From Amorphophallus konjac (lineage: Eukaryota > Streptophyta > Magnoliopsida > Alismatales > Araceae): a stretch of 64,000 nt of DNA. Below, one piece after another: positions 43,201 to 53,952 of this stretch; the stretch's first letter is position 1, and each line of letters begins with the position of its first letter. A program made the position numbers and the translations under genes. The notes beneath the pieces were generated by a model, which ran no database searches, had not been told where the DNA came from, and saw only the letters and a program-made list of their open reading frames with translations. The stretch spans positions 199,184,102 through 199,248,101 of the forward strand of contig CM040125.1 of assembly GCA_022559845.1 (NCBI GenBank). Reading direction: 5' to 3'.

Positions 43201-43363
43201 TTCTTCCTTTTCCATCATCTTTTTCCCTATTTCTCCCCAGGGCATCGTATCCCTTCTTTCAATATTCCTCCGGAGCCTCCGGATTCCTCCTATCATGATT
43301 CTCCTCCTCTGCCTCCAGACCTTCCGGATCCACCTCTTTCCATCTACCAATTTCTTCTTCTGA
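40229..43363 (+). CDS. Element E proline-rich gag-like protein
   Basis: About 1045 residues, the only long frame of E. I chose ATG 40229 (MMAYYKQDN); the open frame begins slightly upstream without an ATG. The first part has LTPQQIQALKAAVEG and LLDKITLMEEQLKRV, which resemble LTSEQLRAFQAIMKG and the coiled segment of the A gag N-terminus. No capsid core, zinc knuckle or enzyme motif is seen. Pro/Ser/Thr-rich stretches follow, including a 39-bp repeat unit (RVAHHPPPP, three times, 40570-40690). The last third is a translated tandem repeat (42420-43290). It may be a degenerate gag remnant; function unknown. Confidence 0.5.
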   Translation: MMAYYKQDNMFNSIHEDAQPSTSYNPHFKHVQNSHHTFKGPRPHSYGVARPLGNVQSNGPSTQFRATIPIKPSRPNDEKVSQILYALDHLTPQQIQALKAAVEGTSHASPSNSTRVAHHPPPPSNPDRVAHYPSPPVHSIRVAHHPPPSIPSRSRPQGPFIHCNPAHPGSSMGRPINSPPRPFYTALPPSRPCQPSVAQVTPLQQTLLDKITLMEEQLKRVTSPRPAPTPVNPLHAFLDGITKMENEWKDRRNDYDFGISSKQEPAFEESKAVYDDDEAPQAPLPSFLNFSLPLLSFDKPPPQDETIPDPTPIYEINWCYDDGSILQSPTPAHCKSPPILDTAYITPPPVTPLTSATLASPKPSTIKPPPVKPSTSTPLASIEPTIEPSPINLPLPPPRPSIIPLKPTLPIPPFNPLPLPMANPEKDPPLFAPEPIPTASEQRAKLDVFEPPLTLTHLPTLSIMPPPFMEPSASASPPLTTRNGGPSTSTGAEDDQEPGSKDLAAPFKIQEFICRMPIRVIVPSTVEEAKSPPCQALMLCKCRAGHPLFQFPNFESLGNIMLPSPTFQLPHTITLHSPRELTFTIEASAGAISHTLSLPWRGSYLNAKGPSLICSTFYSSISITFSSWAIPRVRRRISSSRPSHSSYSLHFMHSSHPSHCMHLHLLLPGFPNPYLPRLPAPPDIPHFPSYSSSTFYPLSLGHRVPFPAISLKPPGILSLLFGHLALSDSIPPEPPTFPSGIAPLSILLLRNLRTFLSGIAPLSTFLLRNLRIFPLGIAPLLICYLRNLRIFLLILLHSSLLGIAPLSIFFLRNLRILHLIVSIFPSGIAPLSILLLRNLRTFLSGIAPLSTFLLRNLRTFPSGTTPLSIFSFLICFLRNLRTFPSGTTPLSIFFFLICFLRNLRTFPSGTTPLSIFSFLICFLRNLRTIPSGTKPLSTFSILISFLRNLRIFLSSLGIASLGICLLRNLRTLHLSSDSSFYSSGTSHPSFSSSFSIIFFPISPQGIVSLLSIFLRSLRIPPIMILLLCLQTFRIHLFPSTNFFF
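42420..43290 (+). repeat. TCCGGAACCTCCGGA tandem repeat in element E
   Basis: About 13 copies of CCTCCGGAACCTCCGGA followed by TTTCCCCTCGGGCA and CGACGCCCCTTTCCA, with unit length about 51-77 bp. Three frames, including antisense ones, stay open through it, a consequence of the repeat. Confidence 0.92.
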
Positions 43364-43369
43364 TTCCTC

Positions 43370-46215
43370 CTAATTCTGGGTCCGACCCAACTTCTTCCAC
43401 ATCCACTGCCTTGGGCATCTGCCCTTTCTCCCATTGCTTCCGAGGCTTTAGTCCTCACCCCTCTTCTTGATTTTCCGCTTCTTCTGTAGACTGTTCCATG
43501 TGATCAGGGTCTCCGCGCCTTAGTGAGGGAGTTCTAGCCCTCGCCTCTTTTCCTTTTCTCCTTATTCGTCTGAGTCTGGTTTGAGCACCACTCATTCTTG
43601 TTAAGCCACTCCCAAAATCCTTTGCTTCCAATCCTGCCAAAGAGGACAAATCCCAAGATGATCAACCTCACCTCTGACAGCTGCTTCTACAAAGGTTGCA
43701 AGGTAACATATTGGCATAAGTATGCATTTTAATGATATCATTTTCTCATTACTTCACGCATGATTTTCAAAATCAAGTGCTTCTTAACAAGATTAAGAGT
43801 GGTGTTTTAAACCTTTATCTTAAGCTTTTGTTTAATTGAAATCATTCTCAAAAGAGTCCTTTAGGCTTATTTTTTGCAGCACCTCTGGTTAATAAAAACC
43901 CGCGCTGGGAATTCAATATTCTCTCCCCGCTTGTTAAGAGCAACCCTTAGCTGGGCACCGCACACACTTCACGGCGTCCTTAGCCGTCTCCTTGGTTAGA
44001 CACCGTTGCTACTTTGGCCATGCCATGAGTATATCTGAAAGTCTTTTCTCTTCTTTACTCGGCCACGTGCAGGGGCAAGAGGTTGACGGATGAGATGACC
44101 AACCTAGGTAATCCCCAATACGAGAGGAGTCTCAAATAGGGGCAGTCTTGACCCAAAATCAATATGAGTTTTCATGATATACATTTCGCCAAAAGGGCTA
44201 TTATGAAAATCAAGTCAAAATTTTGATAAAAGCAAAAGTATGAATTATGGCATGTCAAGAGTGGCAAAGTCCTCGCAGGGAAAACCCTGGTCGTCTGCAT
44301 GTCAAGGGTCTAAAAATTAAAGGCACAAAGCCCCGGCACAACAGACTACCTCTTTGAAGGGAACACCTTGGAAGGAATTCAAGTCTCGATATCTCCCATC
44401 CTACACAAAGCTTGTCACAATTGTTCTTCTCTTTTCCCTCTAAGACCGAATGTTTCTCGGGTATGGCCTTGGTAGGGGCACCGTTGATCAAAGACGGTCG
44501 GTTATAGGATGCCACTTTCAATGCACGTCCAGCTTTGGGCAGTTTTAGCGAAAAGGGAAGGAACGAGGACCCCTAGCCAGTGGTTCAAAACAACCCTTTG
44601 ATGCTGCATTAACAATGTCTAAGCCAAAATCAAAAAAAAATTTGAATATTTCCCGATCAAAATCCCAACAAAAATTCAAAATATTTTCCAAAAATCTCCA
44701 TAAAAATTCAAATATTTTCAAAACTCATAAAAATTTGCATATTCCAAAACTCATAAAAATTTGCATATTCCAAAACTCATAAAAATTTGCATATTTCCAA
44801 AATCCAAAAATTTGCATTGTATTTTCTGATGGTGTTTTGCAGGAACAGCTTTGCAGAGACCAAAAGCACGGGATGGGTCCTCTCTCTACTTATTGCCATC
44901 AATCTATTGATTCTCCCGATATTCTCATGACATGCCACCCAGGGGCATCATCTCCCTATATCATTCTGATTATCATATCTCCTTATTATCATTCTGATTA
45001 TTCATCTCCAGATCTTTCAATCAACTCCTACTCAATTCTACCGATGGGCATTACCAGATCTTGATCATTCAACTCCAAATCTTGATTAGCCAAGTTGGCA
45101 TCCTCATGACAAAATAACAAACAATGATGCTTTGCAATATCATGATTCAACTCATAATGGTTACTATGTTGTGACATGCTATTGATGCTTTGATTCATGC
45201 TATGCTTACTACGCTTAAATGCCTTATTCATTGCTTGTTATCTTTTATATCTTGGCTGATGAATTTTTGAGCGTAGGATAAGAAGCTCTTGGTCCCACCG
45301 ACTGGGCATCATCATCCAAGCCCCACGGTGCTTGCAGCTCAGTTCTCAGTTCCCCTATGCTTATTGTTATCACCATCTCCTGTATGCATTTTACTATATG
45401 TTACATATGCTACTAGATTATATCAAGGACCTTGTGGCTTTGGTAAATCTGGAATTTGAGTTCCCCTTCATCAAAAACGATGACGATTCCAGAGGCATCT
45501 TAGTCACACGGATAGGCCGTTGAGCCGTCCAAGACTGGGGACGATGGTTCCCTTTTTACGAGTTGGTGCGTGGATAAACGGGCTTCGGCTTAGTATCAGC
45601 TCGCAGAATTGGTTTCTTGACCCAGTCTGGGCAGTTTAACAATATTATCCTTGATTATATTATATTTTCATTTGTTATTTTCCCTTTAGCCCAGCATGCA
45701 TTCATGTAGGACTTTGAATTAACATTGGAAAATCATTCTGATAAGCTGATGTTGAGAGTTGAATTGATCTTAATCTTTCTCGATATGAGATTTTCATTGT
45801 CGAATTGGATCCTCAGTTCGTTTTATCGCTATTTTGGGTCTTTTCTCGAGAGCTCCTTGTTTGGATTTTTATCATCTTATTTTTAATCATTTCCCTTTGA
45901 TCCACCTTGGCTGCAGCACGTCCACATTGGCTGGTAACCGCTCCCCAATGGTGAAATCTACAGGTTTGTGACCTGGGGTACTTCCACCGCGCTGGAAGTT
46001 GATCATTTTATTTTATCTCCTTCGTGCACCGCGTGCACATCTCCCCTTTTATCCAAACATTGTTGATTTCGTTGGATTTCCCGAGATTTGCTTCATCTCG
46101 AGCTTTTGATTTCATTTCTTATCAAGTGATGTTGATTGCGTGTCTCATCACACCTTGGCATCTACTTTTCAGTTTGCTACGCTCCCTTGCAAAGCAGACG
46201 CCAAGGCGGGGCAGC
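43370..46215 (+). other. Non-coding 3' part of element E
   Basis: No recognisable gene. Holds four copies of CATAAAAATTTGCATATTCC-type repeat (44695-44810), a TGCACCGCGTGCA hairpin (46025) and, at the end, CCAAGGCGGGGCAGC, which serves as a poor polypurine tract before the right LTR. Confidence 0.6.
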
Positions 46216-47770
46216 TGTAGACACGCCAAAATTGACATTATTTTGAATATATTTCATATCGCTCTGCGATGCCCCATTTGACCCTCAAATCAGCATTATT
46301 TGAGTATTTTTTTCCCACTTTTCATGAATTTTCCCCTAATTTCCCCTATTTTTCCTTTTTTCCCATTTTTTGGGCATTTATCTCCCCTTTTATGATTTTT
46401 TGAAAATTAACGCCTTTGGAAAGGGCGCTTTTTTAAATCACGACCTGACCTGGGGCGTTTCTTAAAGAAGTGACGACCGCTGGAAAGGGCAGTAATTCCT
46501 GGAATTATCCAATTTTTGAAAAAAGAATAAATGTTTGAAAAATGTTGAATCACGCCCTACCATGGGGCGTTTTTCAATTCACGCCTCTCCCTGAGGCGTC
46601 TTTCACAATTTCTAAATAAAAGAAATGTTTATTTCTAAAATTAATCCAGGAAGAAACGCCCTGACCCAGGGCGTGTTTTGAATTAACGCCCGATGACAGG
46701 TCGTCAATTCTTAAATTGACGCCCTGACCAAAGGCGTGTTTTATCTTCTGTCTTCGCAGCCCTTTCCCCAAAGAGTCCTTGCTTCGTTAGATACCTGCTT
46801 GGTTTGGGCTCTTGCCCATTCTTATCATTTCCCTCTTGGGACTCTTGCCCATGTTTATCTCTTCCTCAACCTATTTAATAGAGCCATTGGCTCTGTTGTT
46901 TGGTTGGACTCCTCCTCTTCGGATCCCTCCTTTTCGATCCCCCTTTCTTCCTCCCACGTATTTCTTCTTCTCCTTCTTCTCTGTTTGTTTTTCCTTTTTT
47001 TTGTTTTATGCTTGCAGGTTGCTGTTGCTGTCGTTCGGCAGAAGGAGGAGCGCCCGCGCAAAGCTTCATCATCTTCTTCAAGCTTCTCCCCCTTGAATAT
47101 TAAAGCCACGACGCACAGGCTTCTTTTATTTTTATTTTCCTCTCATTATTGCAGCACACATACATATGCGTGCATCATCATATTATTAACTCCCCTTCTC
47201 AACCATGTGAGAAATCTCCCCACAGTGCAATCTCTTGCACGTCTCCTTATTTTCATGCATCATATATTTCATCATTGTTTTATTAATTTTTTCTTCTCAA
47301 CCATGTGAGAATCTCCCCTTAGTGCATCTCTTGCACTCTTTTATTATTTGCATTCATTCATATCTTCCCACCCTTTTTGCATAGGGGTTTAAGGGCCAAC
47401 ACCCACAAGGTGTGTTCTTGCATAATTTTCATGCTCATCTTTACATATAGAATTTGATGCTACACACCATATTCTAATCCATATTTTTTTTATTGGTGTT
47501 TGTCTTTTTTGCAAGGGTAATAAAAGCAAGAACTCTCTTCATCGGCCGGCCGATTTGAAGAGGAAGGAAGCACTCACATCCCCGCATCTTTTGAGGTACT
47601 TTTCGCGATCATTCCTCCCATGTTCTTATTGATTATATTTTTGAGACCTAGCGTCTCTGGCGATCACAAATTCCCCTTGTGCACCTCGTGCATATATTTT
47701 CCTCCATATTGATGATTATTGCATGTCTTTTCTTATTTTTTTCCTTAAGTGGATTTATTATAGATCTACA
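46216..47770 (+). repeat. 3' LTR of element E
   Basis: Second copy of the E LTR, ending TAGATCTACA directly before CCTGG. Slightly longer than the left copy because of small indels. Confidence 0.96.
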
Positions 47771-48067
47771 CCTGGATCCTGAAATTTGATCAAACAATTC
47801 ATCGATTCTCGGCAGTGGATACTTGTTCTTGATAGTGAGATGATTCAATTGTCGATAGTCGACGCATAACCTCATGGATCCGTCTTTCTTCTTTACAAAT
47901 AATACAGGCGCTCCCCACGGGGAAGTACTTGGTCTAATGAATCCTTTCTTAATGAGTTCCATCAATTGCTCCTTTAACTCCTTGAGTTCAGCAGGTGACA
48001 TCCTATAAGGTGCCTTTGAAATCGGACCAGCACCAGGGACTAAGTCAATGGTGAAGGCCACTTCTCT
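47771..48067 (-). CDS. pol: Element D pol: RT N-terminal part
   Basis: RT fingers region: [47 protein letters not shown] and [15 protein letters not shown], where E begins. In frame with gag-protease across a TAA (48068-48070) and with the RT remainder left of E once E and one CCTGG are discounted (length arithmetic only). Confidence 0.9.
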
Positions 48068-49381
48068 TTACGGGGGTAATCCCGGCAAATCTTCTGGAAA
48101 CACGTCCGGAAATTCTTGTACCACTGGAATGTCTTCTAACTTAGCTTCCTTAGCTTCTTTAACTGTGACAAAGGCAAGGAAAGATGTACATCCTTTCCTG
48201 ATGAGCTTGCTAGCTCGGAGAGCTGAAATAATAGGGGATTTACTCCGACTTTTGGGGCTAGTAAATATTAGTTCTGGAAATTCCTTGAATGTAACCTTAC
48301 TATTGCGGCAATCAACCGTTGCCTGATACTTGGATAACCAATCTGCCCCTAGAATAACATCATACTCTTTCAGATCTAAACATATGAGATCAATAGGGAG
48401 ATTTCTACCCTGAACCAATATTTCGCAGTTTTGGTAATGATGTGTAATATTAGTCTCATCATCTAGAGGAGTAGACAAAATTAACTTTATCCATTCCGGT
48501 TCTAGGGGTAATGGGTCAGCAAACTTTTTAGAAACAATAGAATGCGATGCACCAGTATCAATTAAGACATATGCATTCCTGGAACAAACTTTCAATGTAC
48601 CTTCCACTAATCCGCCTCCTTCTACTTCATCGGTCTCCTTGATTGCATGAAGACGAGCATTCTTGGTTACTGGGCGCTTCCCGTCAACGGCTTGGTCGTT
48701 AAGTAATGGGCAATCGGGAATCCGATGCTCACGATTCCCACAACGGAGACATGCTCCTAGTTTCCTCCAGCATTCTTCTGCTCTATGACCCGCTTTATCA
48801 CAATGCTTGCACACTGTATTTGGAGAGGTAGTGGTGATAGAGAAAGGCTTGGTCTTCTTGAAATTTTGGTCTTGTGAGGGAATACCTCCATTGCTAGGCC
48901 TTTTCTTGAAGTTGGGTTTAAAGGAACCCGAACCTGTAACTTGTTCCTTCTTATCCTTACGACGAATCCTATCAGACAGTTCCGTGGCATCTTCTAATAG
49001 TTGAGCTCGGAGTACTATCTCCGAGTAGACTTGAATGTCCATCGGCGCCAGTTGAGTAATAGCTTGGGGCCTGAGCCCATTAAGAAACCTCTTAGCTTTC
49101 ATTTTCTCGGTGCTAACTAGATGCTTAGCATACCGAGCTAATAAAACTTTATCCTGATCCGTGCATTGTATAACACGGAATATACGTTCTATCTCCCTAA
49201 TCCAGTGTTTAGTGTCATCTGGATCAGTAGAACCCGTGAACTTGGGTGGGTTCATGTTCTTGAAAGTCTGGTGGAGACTTCCTGCTCGTTGTCCACCTCC
49301 TTGTGCTACTTGTTGCAGCACTTGAGTCATGCCTTGAAGGGTACGCTGAATGTTGCGCCATTGAGCACGTTCGGCAGCCAT
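48068..49381 (-). CDS. gag: Element D gag and protease
   Basis: 437 residues. Gag core at the start (PPKFTGSTDPDDTKHWI, RYAKHLVSTEKMKAKRFL). Two CCHC knuckles follow (CKHCDKAGHRAEEC and CLRCGNREHRIPDC). The aspartic protease has VLIDTGASHSIVS and VILGADWLSKY. Met 49381 is about 150 bp from the primer site. The frame closes at a TAA where the polyprotein should run into RT. Confidence 0.93.
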   Translation of the reverse strand: MAAERAQWRNIQRTLQGMTQVLQQVAQGGGQRAGSLHQTFKNMNPPKFTGSTDPDDTKHWIREIERIFRVIQCTDQDKVLLARYAKHLVSTEKMKAKRFLNGLRPQAITQLAPMDIQVYSEIVLRAQLLEDATELSDRIRRKDKKEQVTGSGSFKPNFKKRPSNGGIPSQDQNFKKTKPFSITTTSPNTVCKHCDKAGHRAEECWRKLGACLRCGNREHRIPDCPLLNDQAVDGKRPVTKNARLHAIKETDEVEGGGLVEGTLKVCSRNAYVLIDTGASHSIVSKKFADPLPLEPEWIKLILSTPLDDETNITHHYQNCEILVQGRNLPIDLICLDLKEYDVILGADWLSKYQATVDCRNSKVTFKEFPELIFTSPKSRSKSPIISALRASKLIRKGCTSFLAFVTVKEAKEAKLEDIPVVQEFPDVFPEDLPGLPP

Positions 49382-49536
49382 TATCCTATAATTACAATAA
49401 CTAGATTAATATGTGCTTGTATTTAAAGACTCATATACTATGTTAACTTTAACCCTTGGTTCTACCCAATCTCACTGGTTGAAGGTTTAAAACTTATCAT
49501 TGGACTTGGGTTTTTCCTAAGAATTGAATACCCTAG

Positions 49537-49548
49537 GCTCTGATACCA
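49537..49548 (-). other. Primer binding site of element D
   Basis: Minus-strand TGGTATCAGAGC, complementary to the 3' end of initiator Met-tRNA, nine bases after the 5' LTR end. Confidence 0.93.
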
Positions 49549-49557
49549 CAAAAACGG

Positions 49558-52500
49558 TCACGCCCCGAGCGCGGAAGATACTCGGATATGCGCGACGAGT
49601 TTATATCAATCATGTCAATCAGAGTAGTAGTGTATTCGACACCAAAACAGAGATGCGTAAAATAGAAAGATAACCCAATCCTTTATTTCATAATGGATAG
49701 ACTATTACAAATCCAATACTCTATTCAAAAAAAAGGAAAAGTACATAATTGACTCAAGAAAATAGGAAAAAGACTAGATGACACTTGGAAAAGCTCTAGC
49801 TCTTTCACTCTTGACTTTCCCCATCAGATTGACCTTCTTCGTCGGACTTACCTGAAAAGTAGGGAACACACGGAGTGAGCGAATGCTCAGTAAGAAATTA
49901 TATCTCAAGCGCTAGCAGGGGGTTTAAATAATTACATCTTTCATGTATGTATTGTAGCTATGCATGCTCGTATAAAACGACAAGATAGAGAGAGAATTTA
50001 TCAATAAGACGGCAAGATGAACTAGTCATGAGCTTTCAAGAAAAGATAACAAGATATTCAAGCAAGTACTCTTTAGCAAGTCATGTCAAGAACTTTGGCT
50101 ATCATGTATCAAGCAAGCAAGTAATTACCCTTTTTCGGGTCACGCAATTCATGTCATGTCAAGTACGAGTCAAGTATAAGATTTGTGTGGAATGTCCAAT
50201 CAAGCTAGTCATGCACTCGGTATAATGCCAGATACATTATCATTCAACTCCCATGGGCACAAGTACTTTCGGGTGCTCCTCCCAGGATCAGATCGGGCCC
50301 TATATGCGCAGGCATTTATCATGTATATTTGACATCCACTCTTGTATATATATAGCCAATAGGGAATTTCAACAATTTAAGCTTGTAGACACGTAGGATA
50401 ACTTTGAGAGAATGGAGTCCAAAAATACGACATTGGACATAGCTAGGCGATAACAACGGTACAATCACGATGAACGATGAAACTAGGTGGAATTAGGTTC
50501 CCTTAACTCGGGTACCATGACAAACAAGTATGGTCATTCTTTATATAGAATTGAGGTCCACATGAACAGTACATCAAAGGTAAGATACCCTCATTCTTAT
50601 TATAGAATTGAGGTCCACAAGAACATCAACTAATGGCATGATATCATCATCCCATTAAGAATTCTCATGATATACTCTTTTCATATCATAAGGGCCGGTA
50701 TACCATGTTTTCTTTAGAGTGACATGGCATTCAATAGTGTAATGGGTTTTTAGGGTACAACCAACTCAGTCGACCTTGAGGGAATCCAAGGTACGAGGAG
50801 TCTTACGGAGGTCTCTATGACTAACTCGCTAGTCCAAAGGAACGGAATGTCCAATGGAGAGCTTGTATGTCAATGAGAATTGAGGGTGATCGATAACACA
50901 TCATAAAACGTGGGACTATACTCACGGAGTGGAGATATAGTGCCGATATACACATATATATAGATATATTGAAACCATCGGTTATCAGAAACAGGGTAAA
51001 ACATTTTTACAGGAAAATAACGACTTAAGTAAAGTCACTACTCAAGTAATTAACGCCTTCAGTAAGGGCGTTTATCTATTTTACATTTTTGCAAAATTTT
51101 AATATTTCCGTATTTTACCAAAAACGCGCTCTGGTAAGAGGCGTTTAATTAAAATTTGACGACGTATGCAATGGTCGTTCATTCTTTACCTCTATTTTTA
51201 CAGAATATATATTTTCAGTAATTTATCAGAAACACGCCCTGGACAGGGGCGTTACTTTTCAATTCACGTCCTGAACAGGGGCGTTAGTCAAGTGAGAGAC
51301 GACCTATACAGGGTCGTGTATTTCAAGAATTTACAATTTTTCAAGTATTGAAATTTCCAGAAAATGAGATATGGTCATGACAGGATAATATCAGGATGCA
51401 CTGATTTAGAATCATGTTTAAGTGAATATTGGACTAATTAGCATGGGTAATTATCAGGTAATTAAATTGACGTCTGTGTACAGGACGTCAAATCTTTTGA
51501 ATTGACGACCTTGTCAGGGTCGTTTATTTAAATAGCGCCCTAGTCTGGGTCGCGTATAAAATTAGCGCCCTTGGAAAGGGCGTTTCTTTCCAACAATAGA
51601 ACTTTTAAAGCTCATGAAAACTATATGCATGAACTAATATATATGGTTTAATATAGTTATTATGGTGATTTGGGCTACAATGCTTGAGAAAAGCTACCTT
51701 GATGATGATAAACTGACGGATGAACAGATGTAGGTTCTGAACCATACTCTATTTTTTAAACAGAGTCTTCGGACGTACTGATAGCCAAGTAAGATATATG
51801 CTTCCCTTGGCAATAGATGAGCTTGGGAAGATGCAGAAGATGTTGGTTGATGACGAAGAATTCCCCGTTCTTCCCCGTCAACCGTCGGTAGATCCTATAA
51901 AAGAAAAAGAAACTATATACCTTAGTTTCTTCATCGTACATAACAGAGGAGAAAGCAGAAGAACGTTACCTAGTCCTTCACCGGAGCTTCTCAACCTGTA
52001 AGCAGAGAAGAGTATGAAGAATCATTAATTCCTCATGCAGTCGAAGCAGAGAACAAGGAAATAAGAGGAACTACTATTCTTCACGTACCTCTGAAGAATC
52101 CGAATGCCAAATAGCGTTTAAGGGTCGAACAGGAGAGTATTTATAGGGATTTTTGGGGTCCTATTAGGGCTAGAGTTTGATTGGAAGTAACACTTCCAAG
52201 ATTGAGTTATTACTACATTCGAACTCTTTCTCATAGTTATCAGCTTACCCTGGATAGACTCCTGCGTCGAACGAAACTCAAACTGAATTAGCAACCTAGG
52301 TCAGGGCGTCGAATTTAAATTGACGCCTTGTCAAGCGTCCTTTCTTGTTGAAACGCGTCCATGCAAGGGACGTTACGCTAACTTGCCCTTTTTATTTATT
52401 TTGGTCGTTTGAAATTTGACGCCTTGATGTGTGGGCGTCCTTTCTTCAAAACACGCCTTAGGTAAGGGCGTTTTATTGTAAAGTAGCGCCTATATCTGAG

Positions 52501-52608
52501 GCGTTATTTTCATCAGGGTTTAATTATTTTTATTCCAAGCTCTTTCGTTTATTTACTAAATCTTTTAATCTATTTTGATTTATTTATTCCTTTTAAATTT
52601 ATCAGGGT
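49558..52608 (-). repeat. 5' LTR of element D
   Basis: Second copy of the 3 kb D LTR, beginning (plus strand) TCACGCCCCGAG and ending TTATCAGGGT, with TGCTA following. Carries the same 15 hairpin modules as the other copy (about 51045-51590 and 52320-52505). One D LTR open frame of about 60 residues is present in both copies but has no motif. Confidence 0.93.
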
Positions 52609-53046
52609 TGCTACAATGCAGTCTTGATCATCTTCCTCGACTGACTCCCCAGTGTAGAATATGGTAGGAGGCTCGCAGAAGCGAGGGACTTCCATAGTCT
52701 TCAGTGGTAGCACCGTCTGGTACTCGAGGCTGACGATGGGTTTAAATAAACCCTGCGGCACCTTCACTTGTGTGTACTTTTCTTTCATTTCTTCATTGAT
52801 ATCATCCGGGTGAATGCTAGGAGGGGTGATCCGAGCAAAGTCACCGGCATAAGAGATGTGAGATACCTCATGCTTTTTAATATAGCCCTTTGGTGGCGGT
52901 GGAGACCAATTTCTTGCCTTCGTCGCCGGCTTTTTCTGGCTGACCACAGCCTCTTTCTCTTCACCCTTTTGCGACACCTCCGTATAGTAGGATGCATCGA
53001 GCATATGGCACTCGAATACTTCGAAGGGATGCAGATCCGCAAACAC
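52609..53046 (-). pseudogene. Element C protease-RT spacer, part before the D insertion
   Basis: Begins at 52609 with the right copy of the TGCTA duplication. In the frame of the protease (53062-53934), from which it is separated by a TAA. Lys/Glu-rich, then an acidic end (GESVEEDDQDC) where D is inserted. No domain recognised. Confidence 0.65.
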
Positions 53047-53061
53047 CCTCTCTTCTTTTCC

Positions 53062-53934
53062 TTAATGGCAGTATTTAATGCATTGATGTAGCGTGGACGG
53101 CACTATCTGATATTCATGCAGCCACGGTCTCCCCAGCAGGGCCTTATATGTGGTGTTGGAGTCGATTACATAGAATCGTACCACGGTAGTGAGATCCCCC
53201 AATGTGAGGTTAAAATCAGCCACCCGAAGGGGCGTCTCACATTTCTGGTTGAATCCCGCAATTTTCATGTCTCTGACCTTGGTAAGCTGAAGATCAAAGT
53301 AATATTTTTGGTAGATGCAGTATGGGAGAATGTTCACGGCAGCCCCGGGATCTATCAGTATCCTGTTCAGTGGCTGACAATTCAGGGAGCCCCTCATATA
53401 CAGCGGTCTGTTATGGCCGGAATTCGGAATCAGCATGTCATCCTCTGAGAATGTAACTGACGGCCCAGAATTCACTTCTGTCAAGAGTGCTTCATATTGT
53501 GCCGGCGACTGCAAGGCATCAACAATTGCTTGGCGAGCCTCTTCACTCAGAGAGAGAATCTCCCAGATGGAGAATCTGGTAGGGAGCTTCTTTAGCATCT
53601 TCATGATCCGGCTGCCCACCCTGACATTCGACAGTCTCATTTCTTCCGCCCATTGGGGTTTTGGAGGTTCATGTGGTGCCCGTGGCCTCTGCTGCCCAGT
53701 GCTGGTTTCATCCCCGAGACTGATTTCTTGGGGGGCTTCTTCTATAGCAACGGCCCTTGGTGCCATCAAAGGGTTATCCCCTTCTTTCTCCTTCTGCTCG
53801 TAGGCTACAGACGCCAATTGCTGAGGTCCCTTGCCTTTATCTGGCCCAGCCTGTATCAACTGCCCATTTTCTAGACTAGACAGAAATTCCAGAAATGTTG
53901 GAGTTTGACCTCCTTTCTTCTTTTCTTGGTACAA
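53062..53934 (-). CDS. pol: Element C aspartic protease region
   Basis: 290 residues. Retropepsin-like motif LIDPGAAVNILP, where the usual Asp-Thr/Ser-Gly reads Asp-Pro-Gly. The partner block ALLGRPWLHEYQIVPS is present at the normal distance. Tat/Ogre proteases vary at the middle position, so loss of activity is possible but not certain. Upstream are Lys/Gln-rich linker and MRLSNVRVGSRIMKM. Ends TAA (53062-53064). Confidence 0.82.
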   Translation of the reverse strand: MYQEKKKGGQTPTFLEFLSSLENGQLIQAGPDKGKGPQQLASVAYEQKEKEGDNPLMAPRAVAIEEAPQEISLGDETSTGQQRPRAPHEPPKPQWAEEMRLSNVRVGSRIMKMLKKLPTRFSIWEILSLSEEARQAIVDALQSPAQYEALLTEVNSGPSVTFSEDDMLIPNSGHNRPLYMRGSLNCQPLNRILIDPGAAVNILPYCIYQKYYFDLQLTKVRDMKIAGFNQKCETPLRVADFNLTLGDLTTVVRFYVIDSNTTYKALLGRPWLHEYQIVPSTLHQCIKYCH

Positions 53935-53952
53935 GCCGGTAGGGGGAGGAAC

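Larger units (their letters stand above)
37562..47770 (+). mobile_element. Element E: non-autonomous retrotransposon inserted in the RT of D
   Basis: Two LTRs (37562-39095 and 46216-47770) with perfect 5-bp duplications, a primer site at 39099 and a G-rich stretch before the second LTR. The 7.1 kb interior has no protease, RT, RNase H or integrase. It holds a hairpin array, one long proline-rich frame and several simple repeats. LTR ends, primer site and leader style match the Tat element A, so A-type enzymes are the likely source of mobility (inference). Insertion happened after D. Confidence 0.95.
32353..52608 (-). mobile_element. Element D: Tekay/Del-like Ty3/gypsy with 3 kb LTRs, inserted in C
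   Basis: Minus strand: 5' LTR (49558-52608), Met-tRNA primer site, gag with two zinc knuckles, protease, RT (split by E), RNase H, integrase, then the 3' LTR (32353-35400). A single RNase H and [12 protein letters not shown] in RT place it with Tekay/Del chromoviruses rather than Tat. The integrase is cut off at the 3' LTR, so no chromodomain or polypurine tract remains. Two in-frame stops (TAA 48068, TGA 35706) interrupt an otherwise consistent frame. The two LTRs look nearly identical by eye, so the insertion is recent. Confidence 0.93.
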
